DNA of 49,098 nucleotides from Chitinophagaceae bacterium. Lineage in GTDB: Bacteria; Bacteroidota; Bacteroidia; Chitinophagales; Chitinophagaceae. The translations under genes were made by a program, and so were the position numbers. The DNA is taken from assembly GCA_023251255.1 (NCBI GenBank), contig JAHEZD010000040.1, positions 1 through 49,098 of the forward strand, given 5' to 3'. The stretch's first letter is position 1. The number at the start of each line of letters is the position of its first letter. Below are positions 7,323 to 16,544 of the stretch, in pieces. The notes below the pieces were generated by a model. That model did not search any database. It was not told where the DNA came from and saw only the letters and a program-made list of their open reading frames with translations.

Positions 7323-10199
7323 GTGAAATATTGTATTGCAGCGTTCCTTTCCTTGTTCATACTATCCATGGCCCGTGCCCAGCCTGCTTATTGGCAGCAG
7401 CAGGTAAATTACAAAATTGAGGTTTCCCTGAACGATAAGGACCATAGCTTGGATGCCTACGAAAGGATCCATTACACCAATAACTCACCCGATACACTGC
7501 GTTTCATCTGGTTCCACCTCTGGCCGAATGCCTATAAGAATGACCGCATGGCTTTTACTGACCAGACCCTGGGCAATGGCAGCACGGCTTTCTATTTTTC
7601 CGCAGACTCCAGCAAGGGTTATATCAACCAACTGGATTTCAAGGTAGATGATGCCATAGCCGCAACAGAAGAGCATCCCAAATATGGCGATATCATCAAA
7701 CTGATCCTGCCCAAACCATTGCCCCCGCATCAAAGCATCCATATAGCCACGCCCTTCCATGTGCAGTTGCCCTATAATTTCTCCCGTGGTGGGCATATTG
7801 GACAGTCCTACCAAGTGACCCAATGGTACCCCAAGCCAGCGGTGTACGATAGCAGGGGCTGGCATGAAATGCCCTACTTGGACCAGGGGGAGTTTTACAG
7901 TGAGTTTGGCAGTTTTGACGTGAAAGTGACCCTGCCGGAGAACTATCTGGTAGCGGCCAGTGGGCAACTGCAAGACAAGACGGAACTGGACCAACTAAAG
8001 GCCCTGGGCAGGATGGACCCCAAGCAGCAGGCCAATTACAAAGCTTATGAAACCTTGGTTAAACAGAAAATAGTGAAGCTGCCCCTTGGCGCCAAGAAAC
8101 CAAAACCCGTAGCCAAGCAAGCAGCCGTGGCGGTGCCGCTAAAAACATGGCACTACCAACTGGACAACTGCCATGATTTTGCCTGGTTTGCAGCCAAGGA
8201 CTTCATTGTACAGTACGATACGGTAGCACTCGCCAGCAAAGTGGTGGACCTGTTTTCCTTTTACCAGCCTACCCATGCACTGCGCTGGAAACCCAGCCTG
8301 ATCTATGCCAAGGACGGCCTGAAAAAATATTCCCAATGGATTGGCGACTATCCCTATGCCGTTGCCACCGTGGTGAGCGGTGCCAGCAACGAGAACAGCG
8401 GCGGCATGGAATACCCCACCATTACGCTGATTACCACGCAGTCCGGTGGCAAGGAACTGGATGGCACTATTGTACATGAAGTTGGACACAATTGGTTCTA
8501 TGGTGCCCTGGGCAGCAATGAGCGAGACCATGCCTGGATGGACGAAGCCATCAATACCTATTACCAAAAAAGGTATGAGGCTGGGAAATATCCATCCCCC
8601 TTGGTGGGCAAGGGCGGTTTTATCTCCAATAGGCTGCCCGATGATGCGGAGATGCTGGTGGCCAACAGCTTTGCGGGCGTCCACAAGGACCAGCCGATAG
8701 ATACGGCTTCGGCTGCTTTCTCCAGACTGAACTATGGATTGATGGTCTATGCCAAGGGCAGCGAATGGATGAAGCTATTGGCCAAGGACCTCAGTACAGC
8801 CATATTTGACAGGGCCATGCAGCACTATTACCAGCAGTGGCAGTTCAAGCATCCCTATCCCGATGATTTCAAAAAGAGCATCGAGCAATCAACTGGTGCA
8901 TCCATCCAGCCAAGGTTCAGTCAATTGACCTCAACAGGCCCATTGGAAAAGCCTATGGAGCAGAAGCAGACCAAGCTGGTGGGGTTTTTCTCCCTCAAGG
9001 AAACCAACAAGTACAATTATATATCTGTGGCACCCGCCATTGGCATCAATTTCTATGACAAGTTGATGCTGGGGGTGCTGGTACACAATTACCAGTTACC
9101 CCTGAAGCGCTTCCAGTTTTTTGCAGCGCCCATGTATGCCACTGGCAGCAAGCAGTTGAACTATGCAGCAAGGGTATCCTACAGCACGTACAAGAAATAT
9201 TCCTGGTTGGAAGTATCGGCCAGTGCTGCCCGCTATTCCATGGATGATTTCAAGCCGGACAATGCAGACAGGATCCATCAAAGCGTTAGCAAGATTGTTC
9301 CCTCCATCAAGTACACGGTCTACAATAAGGATGCACGTTCCACCCACCGCTGGGTGTTCCAATTGCGGAGCTTTTTGTTGAGGGAAGATGCCCTGAACTT
9401 TACCACGGTTGCTGGTCCTTCGGGGCCTGTGGACCTGGTAAGCAAATCGCCTGTTGGTTCAACCGTGACCCAGTTGAAGATCAGTTCCAGTGATAATAGG
9501 GTGCTGTATCCCTACGACCTGAACCTGACGATTGACCAGGGCAAGAACTTTGTACGTGCAGGGTTTACGGGGAACTACTTCTTCAATTATGGCAATGCCA
9601 AGGGTGGTATTGATGCCAGGTTGTTTGCAGGTAAGTTCTTCTATACTTCAGACAAGACCTTCCTCACTGATTATGAAACGGACCGTTACCATTTGAACAT
9701 GAGCGGCGCCAAGGGATACGAGGATTATACCTATAGTGGCTACTTCATAGGCAGGAACGAATTTGAGGGATGGATGAGCCAGCAGATCATGCAGCGTGAC
9801 GGCTTCTTCAAGGTGAGGACCGATTTGCTGGGCAGCAAAGTGGGCAAAACGGATGACTGGTTAATGGCCATGAACTTCAGTGGCAATATCCCTGAAAAGC
9901 TGAACCCTTTGAATGTACTGCCCATCAAGGTCCCCATCAAGTTCTTTGTGGACATTGGTACCTATGCGGATGCCTGGAAGGACAATGCGGCCACGGCTAG
10001 GTTCCTGTATGATGCGGGATTGCAGTTGCCCCTGTTTGGTTCCCTCGTCAATATCTATGTGCCCATACTGTACAGTAAAGTGTACAGGGATTACTTCAAA
10101 TCTACCTTGGGAGAGAAGCGGTTCCTGAAGACCATCTCCTTTACGATTGATATCCAGAAATTCCAGTTGAACAAGATCAGTAGGGACATTCCCTTATAG
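7323..10199 (+). CDS. M1 family zinc metallopeptidase, exported
   Basis: 958 residues from a GTG start; a hydrophobic signal peptide (about 1-19, ending ARA) follows directly, which supports that start. The N-terminal beta domain (about 25-230) precedes the catalytic domain with GGMEY (aminopeptidase substrate motif), HEVGH (385-389) and Glu408, giving the classical HEXXH-x18-E zinc site. The C-terminal half (about 550-958) is rich in beta strands with aromatic residues and resembles the long C-terminal extension of Bacteroidota M1 peptidases. It likely trims peptides in the periplasm or at the cell surface. The next gene begins 2 bp after its stop. This is where the more GC-rich chromosomal backbone resumes after the island. 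Confidence 0.92.
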   Translation: MKYCIAAFLSLFILSMARAQPAYWQQQVNYKIEVSLNDKDHSLDAYERIHYTNNSPDTLRFIWFHLWPNAYKNDRMAFTDQTLGNGSTAFYFSADSSKGYINQLDFKVDDAIAATEEHPKYGDIIKLILPKPLPPHQSIHIATPFHVQLPYNFSRGGHIGQSYQVTQWYPKPAVYDSRGWHEMPYLDQGEFYSEFGSFDVKVTLPENYLVAASGQLQDKTELDQLKALGRMDPKQQANYKAYETLVKQKIVKLPLGAKKPKPVAKQAAVAVPLKTWHYQLDNCHDFAWFAAKDFIVQYDTVALASKVVDLFSFYQPTHALRWKPSLIYAKDGLKKYSQWIGDYPYAVATVVSGASNENSGGMEYPTITLITTQSGGKELDGTIVHEVGHNWFYGALGSNERDHAWMDEAINTYYQKRYEAGKYPSPLVGKGGFISNRLPDDAEMLVANSFAGVHKDQPIDTASAAFSRLNYGLMVYAKGSEWMKLLAKDLSTAIFDRAMQHYYQQWQFKHPYPDDFKKSIEQSTGASIQPRFSQLTSTGPLEKPMEQKQTKLVGFFSLKETNKYNYISVAPAIGINFYDKLMLGVLVHNYQLPLKRFQFFAAPMYATGSKQLNYAARVSYSTYKKYSWLEVSASAARYSMDDFKPDNADRIHQSVSKIVPSIKYTVYNKDARSTHRWVFQLRSFLLREDALNFTTVAGPSGPVDLVSKSPVGSTVTQLKISSSDNRVLYPYDLNLTIDQGKNFVRAGFTGNYFFNYGNAKGGIDARLFAGKFFYTSDKTFLTDYETDRYHLNMSGAKGYEDYTYSGYFIGRNEFEGWMSQQIMQRDGFFKVRTDLLGSKVGKTDDWLMAMNFSGNIPEKLNPLNVLPIKVPIKFFVDIGTYADAWKDNAATARFLYDAGLQLPLFGSLVNIYVPILYSKVYRDYFKSTLGEKRFLKTISFTIDIQKFQLNKISRDIPL

Positions 10200-10200
10200 C

Positions 10201-11112
10201 ATGGACAATATAACCATCATACCATCCAGCAAGATCAACAGGGTTAAATGGGATGCCTGCGTGGCCAATAGCAGCAACGGGCTCATCTATGCCAGCAGCG
10301 TTTACCTGGATGCCATGGCGGAGCAATGGTACGGATTGGTGATGGACGACTATGCCACTATTTTCCCCCTGCCCATCAAGAAGAAGCTGGGTTTCAAGTA
10401 TTGCTACATGCCCCCCTTTATGCAGCAGTTGGGCTTTATTGGCCAGCAGGATTTTGACGCAGTTAAAGTGGTTACGTATATTACCCAATGGGTGAAGTAC
10501 GGCTCCCCTTATTTGAATTTTGGCAACCAGGCATTTGCGGAGCAGCAGGATTGTCCAAGCCTCAGCAATTATGTGGTTGACCTTGGCAGGAGCTATGCGG
10601 ATATCAGGAAAAGCTATAGGAAATCCATTGATTACAGTTTGTCCAAGGCGGCCAAGCTTGGGCTGGATTATGTAGCAGATGGACATGTGGAAGCGGCCAT
10701 ACACCTGTACAAGGGGTACAACGAACCTAACATGCAGCATGTGACGGATAATGATTACGGGGCCTTGCAGGAACTGCTTGACCATTTGCAGCAGCAGGGC
10801 CAGGTCATGATCAGGAAAGTGCTGGGTAGTGACCATGCATTACTGAGCATCGTGTTGCTATTGAAGGACAACAAGCGTTACTATAACCTGATCAATTATA
10901 CCTCCGAAGAGGGGAGGAAGATGGAAGCCAATTATTTCCTGTATGACCATGTGCTGAGGGAGCTGTCCAATCAGCCCATGCTCTTCGATTTTGAGGGGAG
11001 CGACCTGCCGGGTGTGCAATCCTTCTACACAAAATTCGGTGCCGTGAACCAGCCTTTCTTCCATTGGCATTTCAACCATTTGCCCCTGCCGATGAAGTTG
11101 TTGAAGAAGTGA
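10201..11112 (+). CDS. FemAB/GNAT-like acetyltransferase family protein
   Basis: 303 residues, no signal peptide. The architecture suggests a tandem GNAT fold of the FemAB/Acetyltransf_6 type: an N-terminal half with FNxxW-like aromatic spacing, then DIRKSYRKSIDYSLSKA near 137-153, and a C-terminal half ending in FEGSDLPGVQSFYTKFGA, a box typical of these proteins in Bacteroidota. Members acylate peptidoglycan peptides, polysaccharides or small amines; the substrate here is not deducible. It starts 2 bp after the M1 peptidase stop, so the two are cotranscribed. Family call moderately sure. Confidence 0.72.
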   Translation: MDNITIIPSSKINRVKWDACVANSSNGLIYASSVYLDAMAEQWYGLVMDDYATIFPLPIKKKLGFKYCYMPPFMQQLGFIGQQDFDAVKVVTYITQWVKYGSPYLNFGNQAFAEQQDCPSLSNYVVDLGRSYADIRKSYRKSIDYSLSKAAKLGLDYVADGHVEAAIHLYKGYNEPNMQHVTDNDYGALQELLDHLQQQGQVMIRKVLGSDHALLSIVLLLKDNKRYYNLINYTSEEGRKMEANYFLYDHVLRELSNQPMLFDFEGSDLPGVQSFYTKFGAVNQPFFHWHFNHLPLPMKLLKK

Positions 11113-11138
11113 TCCTACATTTCTACGGATGCTGGAAA

Positions 11139-11276
11139 CCATTTGCAAGCAAATGCTTTTTGTTTTACCACCAAGACTCAAAGGCACTAAGTTCTAAAAA
11201 AGCTTCGCTTTTTCTTTGTGTCCTTTGTGCCTTTGTGGTTTAAATCCTATTATTGGTGGTTATTTGCGAAGCAAAC
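11139..11276. repeat. Dispersed hairpin element, accac(c)aag family, copy 1
   Basis: 11167-11240 is an imperfect palindrome: ACCACCAAGACTCAAAGGC at the left and CTTTGTGCCTTTGTGGT at the right, folding over AAAAAGCTTCGCTTTTT. It is bracketed by short ATTTGC/GCAAA palindromes (11141-11154 and 11262-11276). Related copies lie at 12099-12172, 15149-15212 and 16234-16329, with half copies near 40836, 41986 and 48607. Non-coding. It lies between convergent genes, so could also serve as a bidirectional terminator. Confidence 0.7.
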
Positions 11277-11302
11277 ATTAAAGGTAATAACAGGAGAAAT
11301 TA

Positions 11303-11971
11303 CTACAGTTCCTCCAATATTTTCTCTGCCATGAGCAGGTCAACTGGCCGGGTGATTTTGATATTATTGTAATCGCCCTCGCATAAATAGATCTCCTGTC
11401 CAAAGGCTTCCACCACGGTGGCTTCATCCGTAAAAGCATCGTTATGGCCCTGTGCAAAAGCAGGAATGATGATCGCACTGGTAAATGTTTGTGGGGTCTG
11501 GATGATACGTACCTTGGTCCTGTCGGCCACCACACTTTTTTCCCCATCGGCAATCCTTATACTATCTGTGGCCGCCACCGCAGGAACAGCGGAGCCCTTT
11601 GCCAATGCCTGCTCGTAGCAACGTTTGATCAGGTCCCTGCTTACCATGCAACGTACACCATCGTGTACAAATACAATGGAGCCGTCTTCTACCAGCTTCA
11701 ACCCGTTCTGAACGGAGTGGAACCTAGTGCTTCCGCCCTTGGTAATCACCACCCTTTCCTTCTCCTCAAAACTGGCCACGATTTCCTCTCCACGTTCAAT
11801 ATGCTCTTCAGGCAGTACCAGCACCACTTTCATGTCACTATAGGATTGCAGGAACGTATTCAGGGAATACCAGAGTACGGGCTTGCCCTTCAAGAGCAGG
11901 AACTGTTTTGGAATAAATGCACCCATCCTCAACCCATTGCCACCAGCTACGATTACCGCTACTTTTTTCAT
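11303..11971 (-). CDS. ispD: 2-C-methyl-D-erythritol 4-phosphate cytidylyltransferase
   Basis: 222 residues. Transfers CMP from CTP to methylerythritol phosphate, the third step of the MEP isoprenoid pathway, in the cytoplasm. The nucleotidyltransferase signature VIVAGGNGLRMG opens the protein and KQFLLLKGKP provides CTP contacts. VHDGVRC carries the substrate/metal aspartate, DEATVVE and NIKITRPVDL complete the active site. Length is normal for stand-alone IspD. It is convergent with the FemAB-like gene upstream and divergent from the PKD protein. The ATG at 11971 directly begins the conserved MKKVAVIVAGG stretch, so the start is well fixed. Confidence 0.93.
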   Translation of the reverse strand: MKKVAVIVAGGNGLRMGAFIPKQFLLLKGKPVLWYSLNTFLQSYSDMKVVLVLPEEHIERGEEIVASFEEKERVVITKGGSTRFHSVQNGLKLVEDGSIVFVHDGVRCMVSRDLIKRCYEQALAKGSAVPAVAATDSIRIADGEKSVVADRTKVRIIQTPQTFTSAIIIPAFAQGHNDAFTDEATVVEAFGQEIYLCEGDYNNIKITRPVDLLMAEKILEEL

Positions 11972-12044
11972 TGATCAAGATTTATCTTTAAACCAGTACT
12001 GTCAATATTGAAGATGATGTAAGGATGGCTTCGCCATTTACTTA

Positions 12045-12200
12045 TCTTTCAATGCTAGCAATTATGTTTGCGCAGCAAACAAAACCATTGGAGTTTTTAC
12101 CACCAAGGCACGAAGGCACTAAGTTTAAAAAAAACTTCGTTTTTTTCCTTCGTGTCTTTGTGCCTTGGTGGTAAGCATAAAAAATCATTTGCTTGCAAAT
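12045..12200. repeat. Dispersed hairpin element, accac(c)aag family, copy 2, in the gap between ispD and the PKD gene
   Basis: 12099-12172 is an almost perfect palindrome running from ACCACCAAGGCACGAAGG to GTGTCTTTGTGCCTTGGTGGT around AAAAACTTCGTTTTTT. Flanks carry TTTGCGCAGCAAA and CATTTGCTTGCAAATG palindromes. Downstream at about 12250-12270 is a GC hairpin (GCCTGCCCG...CGGGC). The rest of the 458-bp gap up to 12429 holds no recognisable gene and must contain the promoters of the two divergent genes. Confidence 0.7.
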
Positions 12201-12429
12201 GGTTCTTTACTATCTTAAACTAACCCGATGGCTATCGGTGTCAATGGCAGCCTGCCCGTTCAGGCGGGCTGTCATGAAGCAGCTTTCAAAAATGAACAGC
12301 ACAGACGTTAAAATTAATAGAAAAAGTTTCATCGACACAAAACTATTGTTGCCCGATAAATGCCCGTTGCCGGAGCAGCAAACAAACAGAAGGGTACATC
12401 TTGCAACAGGGACTTATCCTTACACCTGA

Positions 12430-15051
12430 ATGAAGCATTTCTTCCGAATCATTTTTTGTTTGTGCCCGTTGGCTTGCTTTTCCGAGCAGGCAATGGCAAA
12501 ACATATCAAGGGCGGCTATATCCAGTACGAATACCAGGGTGCAGGTACCAGTGCCAATACATCTGTCTATAAGATAACCGTGATTGTTTACAGGAGCTGT
12601 ACCGAAAACGGGCCCATGCCGGGTTCCTTGGGCATTTATGATGCGGTGACCAATGCTGTTGCAATGACCATTAGCAATACATCCGGTTCCTACCTGCTCA
12701 GTGCCACCATTACCAAAACAACGTTTGATGCCTGCCTGAACAATCCGCCTTCCATTTGCTACCAGCTTTATAAGTACACGACCACGGTTACACTTGCTGA
12801 CAATGCAAATGGTTACTTGATTGCTGCGCAGGATGCCAACCGGTCTGCCGATATTATCAACATTGTCAGTTCGGCCGGTACGGGCATCACTTTTTTGGCC
12901 TCCATACCCGGCACCATCAATGGAACGGATTACCATGTGAACTCCAGTCCCAACTTCATCTTCAAGGATACCGCCATCATTTGCTACAATTCCTCCTTCC
13001 AGTACCAGTTCGAAGCAACGGATGCGGATGCCGATTCATTGTCCTATTCATTTGGCGATGGATTGAACGGCACTTCGGCACTTAGTGCCCCACCTTATAC
13101 TTCATTGACCTATAATAGTGGTTATAGTGGTACTGCTCCGCTGGGCACCAGTGTGTCCATTGACCCATTTTCCGGATTGATTTCAGGTGTGGCCCCTGCA
13201 ACCATTGGGGAATATGTATTGGCCGTGTATGTGAAGGAATGGCGGAACGGGGTGATGATCAATAGCACCAAAAAGGAACTGCAGATCAATGTGACCAATT
13301 GTAGCATTACCAATGCAAGCCTCAAAGCCAGTTATATTAATTGCAACAATTTCAGTTTCAGTTTCCAGAATGAATCCACTTCATCGAATATTGTGGCCTA
13401 TCATTGGGACTTTGGGGTAACAACGGTCCTATCGGATACATCCAACCTTCCAACGCCTACCTATAACTATCCAGATACGGGCAGTTTTGTGCTGAAGCTG
13501 GTGGTTACCAGTACCGGGGGATGCAAGGACTCTACCACTTCCATCGTAAAAGTGTACCCGGGTTTCCGGTTGGGTTTTACCGTGCAGGGAAGCTGCTACC
13601 AAACGCCCTTTGTGTTTACGGATACGTCCTATATCAAATATGGAACAGTGGACTACCGCCTATGGGATTTTGGCGACAATACGGTTAGCACAGACACTTC
13701 CTCATTGGCCACCTATGGCTATGTATATCCTGCGGCAGGCAATTATACAGCAAGCTTGCACCTGACCAGTACCAAGGGCTGCGATACCACCATTACCCAA
13801 ATTGTGACGGTGAAGGACAAGCCCTACTTGCACCTGCCCTTTACGGATACACTGATATGCAGTGTGGATACCTTGCCGTTGATAGCACAGGTAAACAGCG
13901 GCACCAGTGTTTTTTGGACACCCAATTACAATATCAGTAACCAGTACATAGCAACACCTTATGTGTTTCCCCATGATACCACCACCTACCAGGTGGTGGC
14001 GCAGGAAAGTGGCTGCAAGGACAGTGCTACCATTAAGGTGAACGTGCTGCAGTTCATTACGGTGGAACTTGGCAACGACCTTGCGCTATGCAAAACAGAC
14101 AGCGTACTGCTGCAACCAGTGAGCTATGCGCTCAGTTATGTTTGGACACCTACCACGGCTTTGAGCAATGCCCATACCAAGTATCCCAAGGCTGCTCCGG
14201 CCACTACCACGCAATATTTCCTTACCAGTAATTTGGGCAAGTGCCAGGCAAAGGATTCCATTACCATTTTTGTGGCACCCTATCCCCAATCAAATGCAGG
14301 AAAGGATACGGCCATTTGCATTGGCGGAAAGGCCCAGTTGCATGGCAGCATCAACGCCACCTATTTCTCCTGGAAGCCCATCACCAATATGCTGTATGCA
14401 AATACATTGGACCCAGTGGTAGCACCTTCAAAAACCACTACTTACATCCTTACAGTTACCGATACCAGCTACTGCAAGAAAGCGGTGAATGATAGCGTGG
14501 ACGTTAACGTGATTGTGCCATGGCCCATTAACCTAGGCAATGATACCACCGTGGTGGTGAACCAGCCACTGCAACTGAATGCAGCCACGGCTGGAAACAA
14601 TTATACCTATACTTGGCAGCCCGCCACTTATTTAAGCAGCACCGCTATACAGGACCCCATAGCCCTGTTCCCTGCAAGTGCGCCCGACTATATGACCTAT
14701 TATGTAACGGCCATTACACCCGATGGCTGTGTGGTCAATGACAACCTGACCGTGAAGGTTTTCAAGACGGCCCCTGATATATTGGTGCCCAGCGGGTTTA
14801 CCCCCAATGGTGATGGTAAGAATGATATACTGAAACCCATATTGCTGGGCATTGCCAAACTCAATTATTTCAATATCTACAACCGTTATGGACAAATGAT
14901 CTACAGCACTTCCGAACCGGGCAAGGGCTGGGACGGAACCATTGGCGGTGTGCCCCAAACAGCTGGGGATACCTTTGTTTTCATGGCACAGGGCATTGAC
15001 TATTTCGGCAATGTAATCTTCAGGAAGGGCACTACTGTTTTGATAAGGTAG
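12430..15051 (+). CDS. Secreted PKD-domain protein with gliding-motility (CHU_C) type C-terminus
   Basis: 873 residues. Signal peptide about 1-23 (MKHFFRII...QAMA). The N-terminal region (KHIKGGYIQYEY) is typical of large Bacteroidota surface proteins. Two PKD-like domains follow, with YHWDFG and LWDFGDN at their cores (about 310-480). Then come repeated Ig-like units with FWTPNYN, YVWTPTTAL, FSWKP and YTWQPATYL motifs (about 490-775). The last 90 residues, from PSGFTPNGDGKND (about 787), form the gliding-motility-associated C-terminal domain. That domain is a type IX secretion signal (type B sorting), so the protein is exported through T9SS and displayed or released. Likely adhesin-like; ligand unknown. 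458 bp of repeat-rich DNA precede it. Confidence 0.88.
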   Translation: MKHFFRIIFCLCPLACFSEQAMAKHIKGGYIQYEYQGAGTSANTSVYKITVIVYRSCTENGPMPGSLGIYDAVTNAVAMTISNTSGSYLLSATITKTTFDACLNNPPSICYQLYKYTTTVTLADNANGYLIAAQDANRSADIINIVSSAGTGITFLASIPGTINGTDYHVNSSPNFIFKDTAIICYNSSFQYQFEATDADADSLSYSFGDGLNGTSALSAPPYTSLTYNSGYSGTAPLGTSVSIDPFSGLISGVAPATIGEYVLAVYVKEWRNGVMINSTKKELQINVTNCSITNASLKASYINCNNFSFSFQNESTSSNIVAYHWDFGVTTVLSDTSNLPTPTYNYPDTGSFVLKLVVTSTGGCKDSTTSIVKVYPGFRLGFTVQGSCYQTPFVFTDTSYIKYGTVDYRLWDFGDNTVSTDTSSLATYGYVYPAAGNYTASLHLTSTKGCDTTITQIVTVKDKPYLHLPFTDTLICSVDTLPLIAQVNSGTSVFWTPNYNISNQYIATPYVFPHDTTTYQVVAQESGCKDSATIKVNVLQFITVELGNDLALCKTDSVLLQPVSYALSYVWTPTTALSNAHTKYPKAAPATTTQYFLTSNLGKCQAKDSITIFVAPYPQSNAGKDTAICIGGKAQLHGSINATYFSWKPITNMLYANTLDPVVAPSKTTTYILTVTDTSYCKKAVNDSVDVNVIVPWPINLGNDTTVVVNQPLQLNAATAGNNYTYTWQPATYLSSTAIQDPIALFPASAPDYMTYYVTAITPDGCVVNDNLTVKVFKTAPDILVPSGFTPNGDGKNDILKPILLGIAKLNYFNIYNRYGQMIYSTSEPGKGWDGTIGGVPQTAGDTFVFMAQGIDYFGNVIFRKGTTVLIR

Positions 15052-15084
15052 TGGCTTATTTGAACTGTTGTTGGGTTGAGTAAC

Positions 15085-15215
15085 CAATGTTTACTTCGCA
15101 AACAAACATATTGACCCTGCCTGCCGGCAAAGGCAGGGATGATAATTTAACCACAAAGACACTAAGGCACTAAGTTTAAAAAGCTCTGCTTTTTCCATTG
15201 TGTCTTGGTGCCATT
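15085..15215. repeat. Dispersed hairpin element, accac(c)aag family, copy 3, with TTTGCTTCGCAAA-type flank
   Basis: 15088-15145 holds GTTTACTTCGCAAACAAACA followed by CTGCCTGCCGGCAAAGGCAG, the flank also seen at 16155-16215 and 20830-20890. 15149-15212 is the hairpin AACCACAAAGACACTAAGGC ... GTGTCTTGGTGCC around AAGCTCTGCTTTTT. The 321-bp gap between the PKD gene and the small protein at 15373 is otherwise without a recognisable gene; an in-frame extension of the small protein into this repeat is probably artefactual. Confidence 0.65.
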
Positions 15216-15372
15216 AATTCGGCTTACCTACTTATTTCCCCTGCCTGCCGGTAGGCAAGTTTCCGGTGAAGATGCAAATGGCGAAGCCATCAACTATTCA
15301 AAAAGGGTCATTACTTCTGCTAAAATAATTTTCATGGCAAAGGTTTCAACAGTAGTTTTGCGTCACAGGATT

Positions 15373-15738
15373 ATGTTGAAGCAGCTAACAGCGATGATTA
15401 TTTTGGTGGCCCTCATGGCACAGACCTTTAACAGGGCTGCTGTTGTTGCAAGCTATTATACCAATACTGCTGCCTACGCCAAGAACTGCGTCAATAAAAC
15501 AAGGCCACAGCTTCATTGCAATGGTAAATGCCAGATGATGAAGCAACTGAAGGAGGAGGAAAAGAAGGAACAGCAGAACAATGAACGTAAGCCGTCACTG
15601 GACGAGGTACTTTCCTCCAAATCATTTTTTGCAACTGTCCATGATTTCCAATCAACCATTGATAGAGTGTTCTTCCACCGCAATGTTGGCTATCCGGTTG
15701 ATCGGCCTACCCATTTCTTCCATCCCCCAGGCGCATAA
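15373..15738 (+). CDS. Small exported protein with Cys motif (CVNKTRPQLHCNGKC)
   Basis: About 121 residues from ATG 15373; another ATG at 15334 is possible. The open frame extends to 15205 but that part is dispersed-repeat DNA, so I reject it. The chosen start gives a hydrophobic signal segment (MLKQLTAMIILVALMAQTF), then CVNKTRPQLHCNGKC with three cysteines and a histidine, followed by a charged KEEEKKEQQ stretch. I recognise this as a recurrent small Bacteroidota family without assigned function. The Cys/His spacing would suit metal binding, and it precedes another Cys-bearing exported protein (CDICGC), so a joint role in metal handling is a guess. 800 bp of repeats separate the two. Confidence 0.65.
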   Translation: MLKQLTAMIILVALMAQTFNRAAVVASYYTNTAAYAKNCVNKTRPQLHCNGKCQMMKQLKEEEKKEQQNNERKPSLDEVLSSKSFFATVHDFQSTIDRVFFHRNVGYPVDRPTHFFHPPGA

Positions 15739-15898
15739 ACATCCATCTTCATTCATCCTTTTTTTGTTGGGCAACCTGCAGCAGATCCATTGAACTGCGG
15801 TAGCAAGTTTATCCTGCGCGTAACTGAAGGATACCCTTGTACAGTATACTATTACTGGGCAGGCCCAACTGTAAAAAACTATCCATCAATAAAACATT

Positions 15899-16061
15899 TT
15901 GGCTATCGGATGAAAGAAAGTATGTCAGGTTGAGCTTAGTCGAAACCTTTTATCGAATTAAGATTTCGTTCATCATACTTCGACAGGTTGAAAATCCCGA
16001 CTATTCGGGGCTCTGTATGACAGCGGTAAATGCTCATTACTTTCCTTCATACGATAGCCAA
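15899..16061. mobile_element. MITE-like element with 24-bp terminal inverted repeats carrying a REP core
   Basis: Left arm 15899-15922 and right arm 16038-16061 are inverted repeats of 24 bp with two mismatches (TTGGCTATCG at the outer end). Flanking TAAAACATT occurs on both sides (15890-15898 and 16063-16071), consistent with a target duplication. Inside lies the REP core (GTCAGGTTGAGCTTAGTCGAAACC ... CTTCGACAGG, shortened here to its landmarks). No transposase is encoded, so it is non-autonomous. A second right end (TACTTTCCTTCATACGAT) is at 16495-16512. Confidence 0.65.
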
Positions 16062-16149
16062 GTAAAACATTTATATGCCCCAGCATTTCAACAATGATGC
16101 TGAGCATTTGGCTGTCCTTAAAAGGGCCCGATTGGTTACGTCATACTGA

Positions 16150-16355
16150 GTAAATCAATGTTTGCTTCGCAAACAAACACATTGACCCTGCCTGCCGGCA
16201 AAGACAGGGATGACACCCGATAGCCATCGGGTTAACCACAAAGGCTCAAAGACACAAAGGAAAAAAAACGAAGTTTTTTTTCCTTTGTGTCTTCGTGCCC
16301 CCGCCTGAACGGACGGGCAGGTTTGCGGTAAAATAAAAAGCATTTGTTTGCAAAT
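16150..16355. repeat. Dispersed hairpin element, accac(c)aag family, copy 4
   Basis: TGTTTGCTTCGCAAACAAAC and a CCTGCCTGCCGGCAAAG block come first. The hairpin AACCACAAAGGCTCAAAG ... CTTTGTGTCTTCGTGCC folds around AAAACGAAGTTTT (16234-16300). Its right end is split by a CCGCCTGAACGGACGGGCAG block before TTTGCGGT. The flank ends with CATTTGTTTGCAAATG. This copy shows the insertion of a second repeat type into the first. Confidence 0.6.
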
Positions 16356-16544
16356 GGTTTTCAATATATCATTCTAACCCGATGTTTATGCGAGTGTCAT
16401 TGGCAGCTTAGTCGAAGTGTAATGAATTGCTTCTTGATGTTTCGACATGCTTGCCGGCAGACTCAACCTCGAATGGTCGGAGCAGGCTCTGGCATACTTT
16501 CCTTCATACGATAATCAATTATTACTAATTAAACAAAAACTATC

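Larger units (their letters stand above)
15739..16544. other. Repeat-filled intergenic region
   Basis: No gene is supported in this 806-bp gap. It contains a MITE-like element (15899-16061), a hairpin of the accac(c)aag family with its flank (16155-16350) and a REP-core remnant ending in the same terminal sequence as the MITE-like element (16400-16518). A short open frame at 15837-16097 is made largely of that element and is not credible. Confidence 0.6.

Noticed and set aside
15205-15372. N-terminal extension of the small Cys-motif protein
   Set aside because: The extension is translated from dispersed repeat DNA, while an internal ATG begins a proper signal segment.
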